The notes below the pieces were generated by a model. The model was given only the letters and a program-made list of their open reading frames with translations. It did no database searches and was not told where the DNA came from. Made by a program: the position numbers and the translations under genes. From NCBI GenBank assembly GCA_945266285.1, contig CALYOP010000008.1, forward strand, positions 1-64,000: a stretch of 64,000 nt of DNA. The letters are read 5' to 3'. Source of the DNA: an uncultured Commensalibacter sp. (GTDB lineage Bacteria; Pseudomonadota; Alphaproteobacteria; Acetobacterales; Acetobacteraceae). Shown piece by piece: positions 9,125-18,275 of the stretch. Within the stretch, counting starts at the first letter, position 1. Every line of letters starts with the position of its first letter.

Positions 9125-9802
9125 ATGAATATTTCATATCCCCGATTAATTGTTTTTGATATGGACGGAACATTAATTGATAGTTTACCTGATTTGGCGA
9201 ATAGTTCACGATATTTGTTAAAAAGTTATAACTTACCCGAAGTCGGTGATGAAATTGTTCGTCCAATGTTAGGTGATGGTATCAACCGATTGGTACAAAG
9301 ACTTTTGGAGCAATTTGGTAAACAAAGTCAAGATATCGATCTTAAAGAAGCTACGGATCGTTTCATCGCTGATTATGTTCCCCATTCCGTAGATTATTCA
9401 AAGCCCTTTGAAGGTGCTATTGAATGTCTAAAACAGTTAAAAGCCGATGGCTGGAAAATCGCGTTATGTACCAATAAAATTACGAATGCAGCTATCCATA
9501 TTTTAGAAAAACTTCATCTCGATTCCTATTTTGATACCGTAGGTGGTGGTGATCTTTTTGCAGCCTGTAAACCCGATCCACGTCATTTAGAAGGTATTAT
9601 CAAGGCAATCGGAACGAATGCTGCACGAACCGTAATGGTTGGAGATCATATGAATGATATCAGGGTTGCAGAAAATGCCCATGCAGCAGGTAGTATTTTC
9701 GCAGCATGGGGTTATTGTCCTGCAGAAATAGGAAAATATGCTTCTAAAATTGCACATTCGATGAAGGATGTCCCTGCCCTAGCCAATCAATTAATCAACT
9801 AG
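9125..9802 (+). CDS. gph: HAD-family hydrolase, phosphoglycolate phosphatase-like
   Basis: A 225-residue HAD hydrolase. Motif I is FDMDGTLIDSLPDL with both catalytic aspartates, motif II is the CTNK threonine, the motif III lysine is in CKPDPRHL, and motif IV is VGDHMNDI. Proteins of this type dephosphorylate 2-phosphoglycolate, which arises from DNA repair or oxygenase side reactions; related subfamilies act on other small phosphates, so the substrate is inferred. I chose the ATG at 9125 because GGAAAA lies seven bases before it; a TTG five codons earlier overlaps that site. It is divergent from glmU and convergent with the DUF3108 gene. Confidence 0.85.
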   Translation: MNISYPRLIVFDMDGTLIDSLPDLANSSRYLLKSYNLPEVGDEIVRPMLGDGINRLVQRLLEQFGKQSQDIDLKEATDRFIADYVPHSVDYSKPFEGAIECLKQLKADGWKIALCTNKITNAAIHILEKLHLDSYFDTVGGGDLFAACKPDPRHLEGIIKAIGTNAARTVMVGDHMNDIRVAENAHAAGSIFAAWGYCPAEIGKYASKIAHSMKDVPALANQLIN

Positions 9803-9807
9803 TTTTG

Positions 9808-10608
9808 TCAAACTGGTGGTTTGACATGACGAAGAATAGCAATCACAGTTCCGACCTTTGGATGAAGGAACTGAAATCTAACTGGTAATAAACCTATACC
9901 ATCGATATTCTGGAACCAAAGCGTTCCTGGTTGTTCCTTAGCCATTTTGGCACGATTATGCGATTGCTTTAAACCACCAGTTTGTTTTATAACGCCATTA
10001 CACAAAAGTGCCGAACCACGGTAAGGACTGGTCCAAGTTGATGGTATTTCTCCTATTTCTCCTGTCCAGCTTCGAAAACTAAATAACCGCACACCATCAA
10101 AAAAATTAAAATTATCCTCACATTTTCCGGTTGTTCTGACACGATAAATTAAATCAGTCATCGCACTTATCATATCGATACTATTCTGAATTTGTGTTTC
10201 CGGTATAATATCTCTGTTTTCTTCACGTGGTGGTGTAAGTTCTTTAATGGTTATGCTTTTGCCGTAATCAAAATCAATGACTGCATTACGATCTGTTCCT
10301 CGTGAATATCCTTTTGAAGTAAATAAACCTGGATAGACGTGATTATTTTTAAAAATACCATTAACATTTGAATGCGTGTTTAAATGAAAGAAAAAACTCG
10401 CAAAACCAGCCGAATAAAAATGTGTCTGCACATTATATTTTTCTGTATTTAACTGATAATCGGCTTCAATAGTCACCACATGCATATTTTTGTTATAGAC
10501 ATCGTATACAAGATGAACATTTTTTGGAACATCTTGACCATACGCAAAGGTCGTAAATCCCAAAAATGAAGACAAAAATAATAATGCGGATAATAAGATT
10601 ATGTTCAT
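9808..10608 (-). CDS. DUF3108 domain-containing secreted protein
   Basis: A 266-residue protein with a signal peptide (about residues 1-24, AYG/Q). The mature region follows the DUF3108 pattern: VHLVYDVYNKNMHVVTIEAD near the N-terminus, DMISAMTDLIYRVR in the middle, FFDGVRLF, and a C-terminal half rich in beta strands. DUF3108 proteins are periplasmic or envelope proteins without an established function. An upstream in-frame ATG would add 39 residues, including a second hydrophobic segment that spoils the signal peptide, so I use the ATG at 10608. A small inverted repeat (9807-9825) overlaps the last codons. Confidence 0.8.
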   Translation of the reverse strand: MNIILLSALLFLSSFLGFTTFAYGQDVPKNVHLVYDVYNKNMHVVTIEADYQLNTEKYNVQTHFYSAGFASFFFHLNTHSNVNGIFKNNHVYPGLFTSKGYSRGTDRNAVIDFDYGKSITIKELTPPREENRDIIPETQIQNSIDMISAMTDLIYRVRTTGKCEDNFNFFDGVRLFSFRSWTGEIGEIPSTWTSPYRGSALLCNGVIKQTGGLKQSHNRAKMAKEQPGTLWFQNIDGIGLLPVRFQFLHPKVGTVIAILRHVKPPV

Positions 10609-10801
10609 ATTAGTTAATAACTTTTTAAATAATTTCTTATCATTGTGATTATAAAACAATTTGCCATCTCTAAGCAAAATAAATATGAAATAATATAAGA
10701 TTACTAAGATTTTTGAGAAAATCATTAATGAAATTCGACAACATATTATGATCTCTTCAAATCATAGGTTTCGAACAAAAAATGAATTATAGAGGTGAAA
10801 T

Positions 10802-11797
10802 ATGGTTATTCTTTACGATTTATATTCAAAACGTATAGCACGTGCTGAAAGACAAAAAATCAATGACGTCTATCGTTACGATGAAATATCCCGACAATTA
10901 AGAGGCCAAATTATTCATATTGCTAATGACCTTTTTAAATCTAGTAAAGAATCTTGTAAACTTTGGCATGAAATTCTCCAAATCATTTGTAGGGAAAAAG
11001 GTATTTTCTGCGTAACTTCTGAAAAATATTTGATCGATAATAATTTTATTTCAGATCTTCTGTCAGATACATGCCAAGCATTTAATGAATGCAGAGATTT
11101 TATTTCAGGGACGAATTCCAGCATTAATTTACCCAATTCTAAAAATTATAATTCTGCTGACACACTTGATGTAATTGATTTTTGTGAAATATTAATCCAA
11201 ACTGCAAAAGAAACAATCGACATCGATGCTTCTGAAATTAATCAAGCAATTGATGAGTTAAATCGCCGATTTAAAGAAGCGGGCGTAGGGTATGAATATA
11301 TAAAAGAAACCAATCAAATAATCCAGTTAGATAATCAAACAACCCATAAAGAAATTGTTAGACCAACCCTTAACATCTTAAGAGATTCTAAATTTCAAAA
11401 ATCCAATGAATATTATCGCAAAGCACATGAATACTATCGAAAAGGAAATAACGAAGAATGTATTAATGAATGTGCAAAATGCTTTGAAAGTGTTTTACAA
11501 ATTATTTGTGAACAAAATAAATGGATTCCTGTTCCAACTACAACTATTCAATTAATCGAATGTGTCAAAAATAATGGTTTATTTTCATCGGGATTAAAAA
11601 CAGATAAATCGTTGAAACAATTTATCGAAATGCTTAAAACCGGTTTACCTTCAGTACGTACTGCGACATCTAATGGAAAAGCTCCCGATATCCAACCAAT
11701 CCAAGATTACATTGCATCCTATGCACTCCATTTAACAGCGTCTAATGTTTTGCTTCTTTATAAAGCACAGGAAGTTTATCAGCTTTCTAAAGCTTAA
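10802..11797 (+). CDS. AbiJ N-terminal-domain-4-like protein (STM4504/CBY_0614 type), possible phage defence
   Basis: A 331-residue soluble protein with no signal or membrane segment. The N-terminal segment has YDLYSKR (5-11) and DVYRYDEISRQLRGQIIHI (22-40), the hallmark I associate with the AbiJ N-terminal domain 4 / STM4504-CBY_0614 family. The C-terminal part (about 200-325) has the helical AHEYYRKGNNEECINECAK and FESVLQIIC motifs, then GLPSVRT, resembling the HEPN-like C-terminal domain of abortive-infection proteins. The usual GHG after that Arg reads NGK here, so a HEPN-type RNase site may be lost. It has its own promoter region, is divergent from the DUF3108 gene, and has no partner gene. 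The family assignment is from memory; a defence role is inference. Confidence 0.7.
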   Translation: MVILYDLYSKRIARAERQKINDVYRYDEISRQLRGQIIHIANDLFKSSKESCKLWHEILQIICREKGIFCVTSEKYLIDNNFISDLLSDTCQAFNECRDFISGTNSSINLPNSKNYNSADTLDVIDFCEILIQTAKETIDIDASEINQAIDELNRRFKEAGVGYEYIKETNQIIQLDNQTTHKEIVRPTLNILRDSKFQKSNEYYRKAHEYYRKGNNEECINECAKCFESVLQIICEQNKWIPVPTTTIQLIECVKNNGLFSSGLKTDKSLKQFIEMLKTGLPSVRTATSNGKAPDIQPIQDYIASYALHLTASNVLLLYKAQEVYQLSKA

Positions 11798-12034
11798 GGC
11801 TCGTCCCGTTGATTGCATCTAACAATAATTATATCTTAAATTCATATTGTTATAATATTTAGTATCAATCTATAAAAACAAATTTTTTTCAGAAAAATAA
11901 TTAACTTTTGATATCTAACAATTCTTAATTAATTTAAAGCATTATATTTATTTTATAAAAGATGCTAACCAATTTAGTTATGGCTTTTTAATCGATATAA
12001 TTTATTGCTTAATGTATTCATGATTCTATATTAT

Positions 12035-13000
12035 TTATTTCGGTGTTTTTTCTGAATATAAATTAAATCGTTCTTGTAATGCTGTAACAATTTTAGGCGT
12101 ATCATCAATAGGCTGTACTGGCCAATTTTCAAGCTTTCCTTTAAATAACCGCACGCGATCTAAATTCTGCATTGATTGAACAAATGATGATATTCGTTTT
12201 GATTTTCCTGGTAAGGGAATAATCATTACTGGAGCTGAAGTTGCAACCGCTTCCGATATCATGGAAACACTATCCGTTGTTACCAATATAAAGTCTGCAC
12301 AAGCCAAAAATCCCATATAAGGATTTTCACCTTTCCCATTCCAAACATAACCACCTAGTGGTGAAAGGATATGATCAAAGATTTTTGTAACTTCAGGATC
12401 CGTCCGACGTGATGGCGTAATAACAACGCCAATATTTTGAGTTTTGATCATATCTGCCAATTGATTGGCTATTTGAACCGCTTCGCTTTTTCCTAATGTA
12501 AATCGGCCATTATTACCCCCCAATAATACAGCTACTAAAGGTTTAGGAAAATTTTCAAAAAAAGCTGACCATTTTATTTTACTCTGAAACAAGATTTCAG
12601 GTGTAACTCGGTGTAAGGCAGTACGAGAAACAATAACATTGTCACCGCTCAAACGATCATGTGGATTAACAATAACCAAATCAAATTTATTAATCGAAAT
12701 CCGCGGATTTTGAATATGAATAGCTGGACTATCTTTTGACCGTAATGCAGCATTTACAGCCCCACCTACACTACCCACACTTACATGCAATTGATTAGCT
12801 TCGATATGAAAAGGTTGTACTGCACGTAAAGGACTAAACCAATAAGGTGCGGATATCCAACTCCATGGTTTTTTAGGAACTAAATGACATAGATCATATT
12901 TTAAGCCAGCACGTTCAACCAAACCAATAGCCTGAGATTTCATACCAGCAAAATCTTCGGTTAAAATCGTTGCTTGTGAAAAGATTTTTTCAGGATTCAT
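12035..13000 (-). CDS. Mitochondrial fission ELM1-family protein (DUF1022)
   Basis: A 321-residue protein with the layout of the bacterial ELM1/DUF1022 family: an N-terminal GMKSQAIGL-like segment, a central VAVLLGGNNGRFTLG nucleotide-sugar-like loop, VVITPSRRTDPEV, and the C-terminal VTTDSVSMISEAVATSAPV resembling a GT-B acceptor loop. The biochemical function of the bacterial members is not proven; the fold suggests a glycosyltransferase. It is the last gene of a run of three, overlapping its upstream glycosyltransferase neighbour by 11 bases, which supports a role in the same surface glycan. Confidence 0.85.
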   Translation of the reverse strand: MNPEKIFSQATILTEDFAGMKSQAIGLVERAGLKYDLCHLVPKKPWSWISAPYWFSPLRAVQPFHIEANQLHVSVGSVGGAVNAALRSKDSPAIHIQNPRISINKFDLVIVNPHDRLSGDNVIVSRTALHRVTPEILFQSKIKWSAFFENFPKPLVAVLLGGNNGRFTLGKSEAVQIANQLADMIKTQNIGVVITPSRRTDPEVTKIFDHILSPLGGYVWNGKGENPYMGFLACADFILVTTDSVSMISEAVATSAPVMIIPLPGKSKRISSFVQSMQNLDRVRLFKGKLENWPVQPIDDTPKIVTALQERFNLYSEKTPK

Positions 13001-14090
13001 GTGGGATATCCAATAATGGTTTAATTTTCTGCATCATCAAATTCGTCATTTTGGACCATTCGGCTGCACAATCTTTTTGAACGGCATTTGATAAATCACG
13101 TTGCAATAAATCTGCAAGACCTAAAGCAATTGCTTCTGATGTAGGATCGCATAAAATCGCTTGCTTTTCGTGTTGAAATTGTTCAACCAATCCTCCTACA
13201 TTAGTCGACAACACATATTTACCAGCAGCCAATGCAATAGCAGCAACCCCACTTTGACTTGCTTCACGATAAGGCAATAAAATAGCATCAGACCACTCTA
13301 TAAGGGGTGCTATTTCTTCATCAGGAACCCAACGGTTTTCAACAACGACGTTCTTATGTGCAGCCAAAAGTTCCAATATCTTATTTTGTGGACCACTACC
13401 AATAACACGTATTTTAAAAGCTTTATCGATATGTAATAATTTTAAAGCTTCCGCAAGTAAATCAAGGCCTTTATAGGGTAATAAACGGCCAAAATAAAGT
13501 AAATGAATATGATCCGAAGGTTGCCTGTTCGATGTGGAAATTCCGTAATCAAAAGGCGGATGCCACAAACAAATAATTCTATTCGATGCTATTTGTTTCT
13601 GATTTACTAGCTGTTTGCAAACATGGTTGGAAAAAGTAATTACGGCTTTTGCATGCCTAATAACACATCGCTGCAATAAATATTGAATGGGAAAACGATC
13701 ACCAGGATGAGGTTGTGCATCATGAATAATAAGAACAAAAGGTATTTTTAGCCATCTCAGCACCAAAACCATTAATAAATCTAATGGCGCAGACATCGCA
13801 CAAATAGCCAGATCAATTTTTCTCGGTTTGAAAAAACAGATTAATGACAAAATAATCCATGGACTTTGTATCCATCTTAAAAGGAAACCTGCAATAGATT
13901 GATAGGTTTTAACTGGAAAATCACAAATTACTTTGGATGTTCCCGAAAGAATTTCCGCATTTTCTGAAAGTGATAATAAAACGTTATATTCTTTGTGTTG
14001 TTTTAAAGCTTTCGCTAATTCGACAGCAATTTTCGGGCCTGCTCCCTTTTTCCCCCATTGCCACACCAAAATATTTTTGCACACGCTCAT
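12990..14090 (-). CDS. Glycosyltransferase family 4 protein
   Basis: A GT-B glycosyltransferase of 366 residues. The C-terminal nucleotide-sugar domain has YFGRLLPYKGLDLLAEAL, then VVVENRWVPDEEI, and the region LPYREASQSGVAAIALAAGK with the retaining-GT4 pattern of acidic residue and small-residue loop, followed by STNVGGLVE. A hydrophobic helix pair near residues 68-120 could attach it to the membrane face. It overlaps the preceding glycosyltransferase by four bases (ATGA type). Acceptor and donor cannot be read from sequence; lipopolysaccharide core or capsule synthesis is likely. Confidence 0.85.
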   Translation of the reverse strand: MSVCKNILVWQWGKKGAGPKIAVELAKALKQHKEYNVLLSLSENAEILSGTSKVICDFPVKTYQSIAGFLLRWIQSPWIILSLICFFKPRKIDLAICAMSAPLDLLMVLVLRWLKIPFVLIIHDAQPHPGDRFPIQYLLQRCVIRHAKAVITFSNHVCKQLVNQKQIASNRIICLWHPPFDYGISTSNRQPSDHIHLLYFGRLLPYKGLDLLAEALKLLHIDKAFKIRVIGSGPQNKILELLAAHKNVVVENRWVPDEEIAPLIEWSDAILLPYREASQSGVAAIALAAGKYVLSTNVGGLVEQFQHEKQAILCDPTSEAIALGLADLLQRDLSNAVQKDCAAEWSKMTNLMMQKIKPLLDIPHES

Positions 14091-15313
14091 AACGCAGCCT
14101 TTAAAACACCATTAGCTATCAGAGCATCCTTTAAGGGTTTTGTACCCAATTTGTTCATTATGTGTTTTCTTGCCTCTTGCCCAAGATGAATGCGATATTC
14201 AGGATTATTAGCAAGTCGAATTAATGCCTGCGCAGCATGATCAATGTCTGGATCTGCCCATAATGCGTTCGGAATTTGATAAACCATGCGGGGATCTTCG
14301 ACGGGAATTAAACGATAATGAATAGGCATTCCACATTGATCGTCAAGAAATTCAGCCGTTGCAGACCAATTGGTAGATATGACTGCTTTCCCAAGCATCA
14401 TTCCTTCAGCAGGAACCAGACCAAAACCTTCACTACGATGTAATGAGAGCACAATATCTACCGATGCCATCAAAGCAAGCGATTCCGATGCCGATAAGAT
14501 TTCTGTTTTAATAATAACATTCGAAAGATCAGAAACAGCTTGCTGAATAGCGGCCATATCCTCTGGATAATGTTCAGCGTGACTAATTTTCAAAAGCAAA
14601 ACACGGTCTTTTTGATTACCAAAAGCTTTACGAAAAGCTTGAATAGCCGCCAAAGGATTTTTACGAACAAAACTAGATGCTAGATTAAAAGAAACAAAAA
14701 CAATTAACGCATTTTCAGGTAACCCAAATGTCATCCGGGATTGACAAACAGGCTTTAAAGAGGTCGCTGCCAAAGCGTGAGGGACAATTCGAATAATTTT
14801 TTTATATTTTCTTGCCCGAGGCTCTAAGGCTTGTGCCGTAAAAATAGAAGGCACCCATATTTCATGAACACAGCGAAAACCCGGTTTCCAATCATCGGAT
14901 ATTACGGGCAATTCCCATGCCCAATACCCAATAATTTTTCGTTGAAACAGATATTTTCTTGGTAATGCTAATAAAGCATAAGGTAATTGGGGCGCATTAA
15001 CATGTAAAACCAATGGTGCTTTTGGCTTGTCAGCTAATATGCGTTGGTTTTTATTATAGCGCTGACGGGAAAATTTATAAGGCTGGACTTCAAACATCCA
15101 CGAAGGAATATTTTCTTTACGAAGTGCCCGCTGCATAATTCGTGCGCCTTCGCCTAATCCCGAAGCACGAAAAATTTCACCACCAATAAGAACTTCGGAT
15201 GACACGTCCGGCTGATTTTTTGCAGCCGGTGCAAGATGACCCCCAATCCAAGACAACCCATATCGGCGCCATCCCGGTGGGAAATAACGCCATAAACGAT
15301 GTAAGGGAGTCAC
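14087..15313 (-). CDS. Glycosyltransferase (GT4-like)
   Basis: A 408-residue GT-B enzyme. An early GGEIFRASGLGEGARIM loop is typical of GT4 acceptor domains. VFVSFNLASSFVRKNPLAAI opens the donor domain, and LHRSEGFGLVPAEGMMLGK carries the E-x7-E motif of retaining glycosyltransferases, followed by STNWSATAEFL. It starts 12 bases after the glyA stop and overlaps the next glycosyltransferase, so three surface-glycan genes appear to be read through from glyA. The specific sugar is unknown. Confidence 0.85.
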   Translation of the reverse strand: MTPLHRLWRYFPPGWRRYGLSWIGGHLAPAAKNQPDVSSEVLIGGEIFRASGLGEGARIMQRALRKENIPSWMFEVQPYKFSRQRYNKNQRILADKPKAPLVLHVNAPQLPYALLALPRKYLFQRKIIGYWAWELPVISDDWKPGFRCVHEIWVPSIFTAQALEPRARKYKKIIRIVPHALAATSLKPVCQSRMTFGLPENALIVFVSFNLASSFVRKNPLAAIQAFRKAFGNQKDRVLLLKISHAEHYPEDMAAIQQAVSDLSNVIIKTEILSASESLALMASVDIVLSLHRSEGFGLVPAEGMMLGKAVISTNWSATAEFLDDQCGMPIHYRLIPVEDPRMVYQIPNALWADPDIDHAAQALIRLANNPEYRIHLGQEARKHIMNKLGTKPLKDALIANGVLKAAL

Positions 15314-15325
15314 CAGCTCATATTC

Positions 15326-16615
15326 CTAATCGTAAATGGGGAAGCGTTCACATAAAGCTAATACTTTTTTGCGTACTGCTTCTTCTGCTTGATGATTATT
15401 TCCATCAGGCAGATTAGCCAAAGGTGTAAGCACTTCGTTAATCATTAGACCAATTTCACGGAATTCAGCTTCACCAAAGCCGCGTGTAGTGCCAGCGGGA
15501 CTACCCAAACGGATACCCGATGTAATAGCCGGTTTTTCAGGATCGAAAGGAACCGCATTTTTATTTGCAGTAATACCTGCACGTTCAAGGCTTTCTTCGG
15601 CTTGTTTACCCGTTACTTTTTTGGGTCTTAAATCAACAAGCATTAAATGACAATCCGTACCTTTGGTTACAATGTCAAAACCGCATTCCTGCAACGTTTC
15701 TGCCAATACTTTAGCATTTTTTGCAACGGCTTGTTGATACGTTTTAAATTCAGGTTGTAAAGCTTCATGAAATGCAACCGCTTTTGCTGCAATAACATGC
15801 ATTAGAGGTCCACCTTGTAATCCAGGGAAAACTGCTGAATTGATTTTTTTTGACAGATCTGGGTTATTGGTTAAAACAATACCCCCTCTTGGACCGCGTA
15901 AGGTTTTATGTGTTGTACTGGTTACAATATCCGCAATCGGAACAGGATTGGGGAAAAGTCCCGCTGCAACCAAACCTGCAAAATGAGCCATATCGACCAT
16001 CAGCATGGCACCTATTTCGTCACATACTTTACGGAATCGTTCGAAATCAATAATTCTTGGATAAGCAGAACCACCTGCAATAATGAGTTTTGGCTTTTCT
16101 GCACGAGCAATAGATTCCATTTCATCATAATCAAGATAACCATCTTGTTTTCTTACGCCATATTGTAGCGCATGGAACCATTTTCCTGAAAAATTGGGTG
16201 CTGCACCATGTGTTAAATGACCACCCGAAGCAAGACTCATACCAAGAACCTTATCTCCTGGTTTTACAGTTGCCATAAATGCAGCTAAATTAGCATTAGC
16301 GCCAGAATGAGGTTGAACATTGGCAAATTCTGCACCAAATATTTTTTTGACACGTTCAATAGCGAGCGTTTCAGCTTTGTCAACTTCGCTACAACCACCG
16401 TAATAACGACGGCCTGAATAACCTTCTGCATATTTATTTGTTAGAACGCTACCTTGAGCTTCAAGAACTGCCTTGGATACGATATTTTCACTCGCAATTA
16501 ATTCAATACCGTCTTGCTGACGCTTTAATTCACTTTTAATAGCAGCAAAAACATCAGGATCCGATTTTGAAAGGTCAGAATGAAAGAAACGACGATATAA
16601 ATTTGTGTCAGGCAT
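15326..16615 (-). CDS. glyA: Serine hydroxymethyltransferase
   Basis: Interconverts serine and glycine with transfer of a one-carbon unit to tetrahydrofolate; a PLP enzyme. [19 protein letters not shown] and [13 protein letters not shown] lie near the N-terminus, and the PLP lysine is in [14 protein letters not shown]. The C-terminal [11 protein letters not shown] is conserved. It is 429 residues from the ATG at 16615, which has AGGAAG six bases upstream; an earlier in-frame ATG would add seven residues not typical of the family. It is divergent from the permease gene and leads the operon with the glycosyltransferases. I saw no glycine riboswitch in the 170 bases upstream. Confidence 0.97.
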   Translation of the reverse strand: MPDTNLYRRFFHSDLSKSDPDVFAAIKSELKRQQDGIELIASENIVSKAVLEAQGSVLTNKYAEGYSGRRYYGGCSEVDKAETLAIERVKKIFGAEFANVQPHSGANANLAAFMATVKPGDKVLGMSLASGGHLTHGAAPNFSGKWFHALQYGVRKQDGYLDYDEMESIARAEKPKLIIAGGSAYPRIIDFERFRKVCDEIGAMLMVDMAHFAGLVAAGLFPNPVPIADIVTSTTHKTLRGPRGGIVLTNNPDLSKKINSAVFPGLQGGPLMHVIAAKAVAFHEALQPEFKTYQQAVAKNAKVLAETLQECGFDIVTKGTDCHLMLVDLRPKKVTGKQAEESLERAGITANKNAVPFDPEKPAITSGIRLGSPAGTTRGFGEAEFREIGLMINEVLTPLANLPDGNNHQAEEAVRKKVLALCERFPIYD

Positions 16616-16788
16616 CAAATTCTTCCTAATATGCATAACGGATATGTTTTGATAGATTTTATTTATTTATGCATTATTTGATATAAAATCTATATTAAAT
16701 TTTTCAGCGTATTATATTTTTTCAAATTTTCTTTCAAAAGAAGTTTGATATTTTATTTATAAACTCCATTGTCAAAGGATATGGATAG

Positions 16789-18258
16789 ATGGAAGGCAAT
16801 AACGCATCAGCGTTACAAAAAGGTATATTTCGAAAGAAACCAATTAACCCAGAGGATTTTAAATCATCAGGTGGGTTAGCGCGTGTATTATCTTTAAGAA
16901 GTTTAATTTTTTTCGGTGTAGGAGGCATTGTTGGAACTGGGCTTTTTGCGATTACCGGTGTTGCAGCATCGGTCAATGCTGGTCCTTCTGTCACTTTAGC
17001 CTATCTTATTAGCGCGATTGCATGTGCATTTGTCGGTTTATGCTACGGAGAATTATCCAGTATCGTTCCAGCAGCAGGGAGTTCCTATACGTATACTTAT
17101 GTAACGTTAGGGGAATTCATTGCCTGGATTGTAGGCTGGAATTTGGTTTTGGAATATTCGGTCGGTGCGGCAACCGTTGCCGTCAGCTGGTCTGGCTATG
17201 TAGCCTCTTTATTACATGATCTTGGACTATCCTTTCCACCGCGTTTAATGGCTTCGCCTTTTGAAACATTAACTTTGGCAGACGGTTCAAAAGTTTCTGG
17301 AATTGTTAATTTACCGGCTGCGTTTATTATTATTGTTATTTCGTTATTTTTAATGCGTGGTGTTAAAGAATCGTTAAAGGTAAACGACGTTGTTGTTTTC
17401 GTTAAATTATCTGTTATCATTACCGTTATAACCGTCAGCATACCCTATATCAAATGGGAAAATTATACGCCTTTTATTCCCCCTAATACGGGGACTTTTG
17501 GTCATTTTGGTTGGTCAGGTGTCATGCAAGCTGCGGGAACCATATTCTTTGCTTATATTGGTTTTGATGCTGTATCTGCGACTGCCCAAGAAGCAAAGAA
17601 ACCTTCACGTGATATTCCATTAAGTATTTTGATTATTTTAGCTATCTGTGCGGTCATTTATATCGCTTTTTCCTTTGTTTTAGTTGGTGTCGTCAATTTT
17701 CATGATTTGTTAAATGATTCGGCCCCTGTTGCGACCGCTATTGATAAAACAGCGTTTCCTTGGTTAAAAATTGTTGTTAAATTTAGCATTATTTTTGGCT
17801 ATGTTTCGGTTCTGTTTTTATTACTTATTGGACAAACCCGTATATTCTTTGCCATGTCGCGCGATGGATTGTTACCCCCCTTCTTTTCCAAGGTTCATCC
17901 GACATATCATACGCCTTGGCCTTCGCATATCTTCTTTATGTTTGCGATTGCAATTTTATGCGCATTTTTACCGATCGCACAATTGGCTCATATGTGTTCC
18001 ATCGGAACGTTACTTGCCTTTATTCTCGTATGTATTGAGGTTATGATTTTACGGAAAACACATCCGAATGAACCTCGTAAATTCCGTATTCCTGGTGGTA
18101 ATCTTGTTCCTATCCTAGGCACGATAACTTGTATTGCCATTATGTATTCATTGGATAGTTTAACCTGGTTTAGTATGTTTACATGGATGTTAATTGGTTT
18201 GGTATTTTATTTTTCCTATAGCCGAAAACATAGCCATCTACATAAAAAACATTTTTAA
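16789..18258 (+). CDS. APC-family amino acid permease
   Basis: An inner-membrane transporter with about twelve hydrophobic segments, 489 residues. FFGVGGIVGTGLFAITGVAA is the conserved first-helix signature of amino acid-polyamine-cation transporters. YIGFDAVSATAQEAKKPSRD is the cytoplasmic loop motif of the YfnA/cationic-amino-acid-transporter branch. AMSRDGLLPPFF and the RKFRIPGG loop are also typical. Substrate specificity cannot be fixed from sequence. It lies 17 bases upstream of hemB and is probably co-transcribed, though the functional link is unclear. Confidence 0.9.
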   Translation: MEGNNASALQKGIFRKKPINPEDFKSSGGLARVLSLRSLIFFGVGGIVGTGLFAITGVAASVNAGPSVTLAYLISAIACAFVGLCYGELSSIVPAAGSSYTYTYVTLGEFIAWIVGWNLVLEYSVGAATVAVSWSGYVASLLHDLGLSFPPRLMASPFETLTLADGSKVSGIVNLPAAFIIIVISLFLMRGVKESLKVNDVVVFVKLSVIITVITVSIPYIKWENYTPFIPPNTGTFGHFGWSGVMQAAGTIFFAYIGFDAVSATAQEAKKPSRDIPLSILIILAICAVIYIAFSFVLVGVVNFHDLLNDSAPVATAIDKTAFPWLKIVVKFSIIFGYVSVLFLLLIGQTRIFFAMSRDGLLPPFFSKVHPTYHTPWPSHIFFMFAIAILCAFLPIAQLAHMCSIGTLLAFILVCIEVMILRKTHPNEPRKFRIPGGNLVPILGTITCIAIMYSLDSLTWFSMFTWMLIGLVFYFSYSRKHSHLHKKHF

Positions 18259-18275
18259 TTTCAGGACGAAAGTTT

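Noticed and set aside
9807-9825. GTCAAAC/GTTTGAC hairpin between gph and the DUF3108 gene
   Set aside because: Lies over the last codons of the DUF3108 gene, and T-runs are on the wrong side for termination on both strands; kept only as a remark.
16616-16788. Glycine riboswitch between glyA and the permease
   Set aside because: The region is AT-rich with none of the conserved glycine-aptamer motifs.
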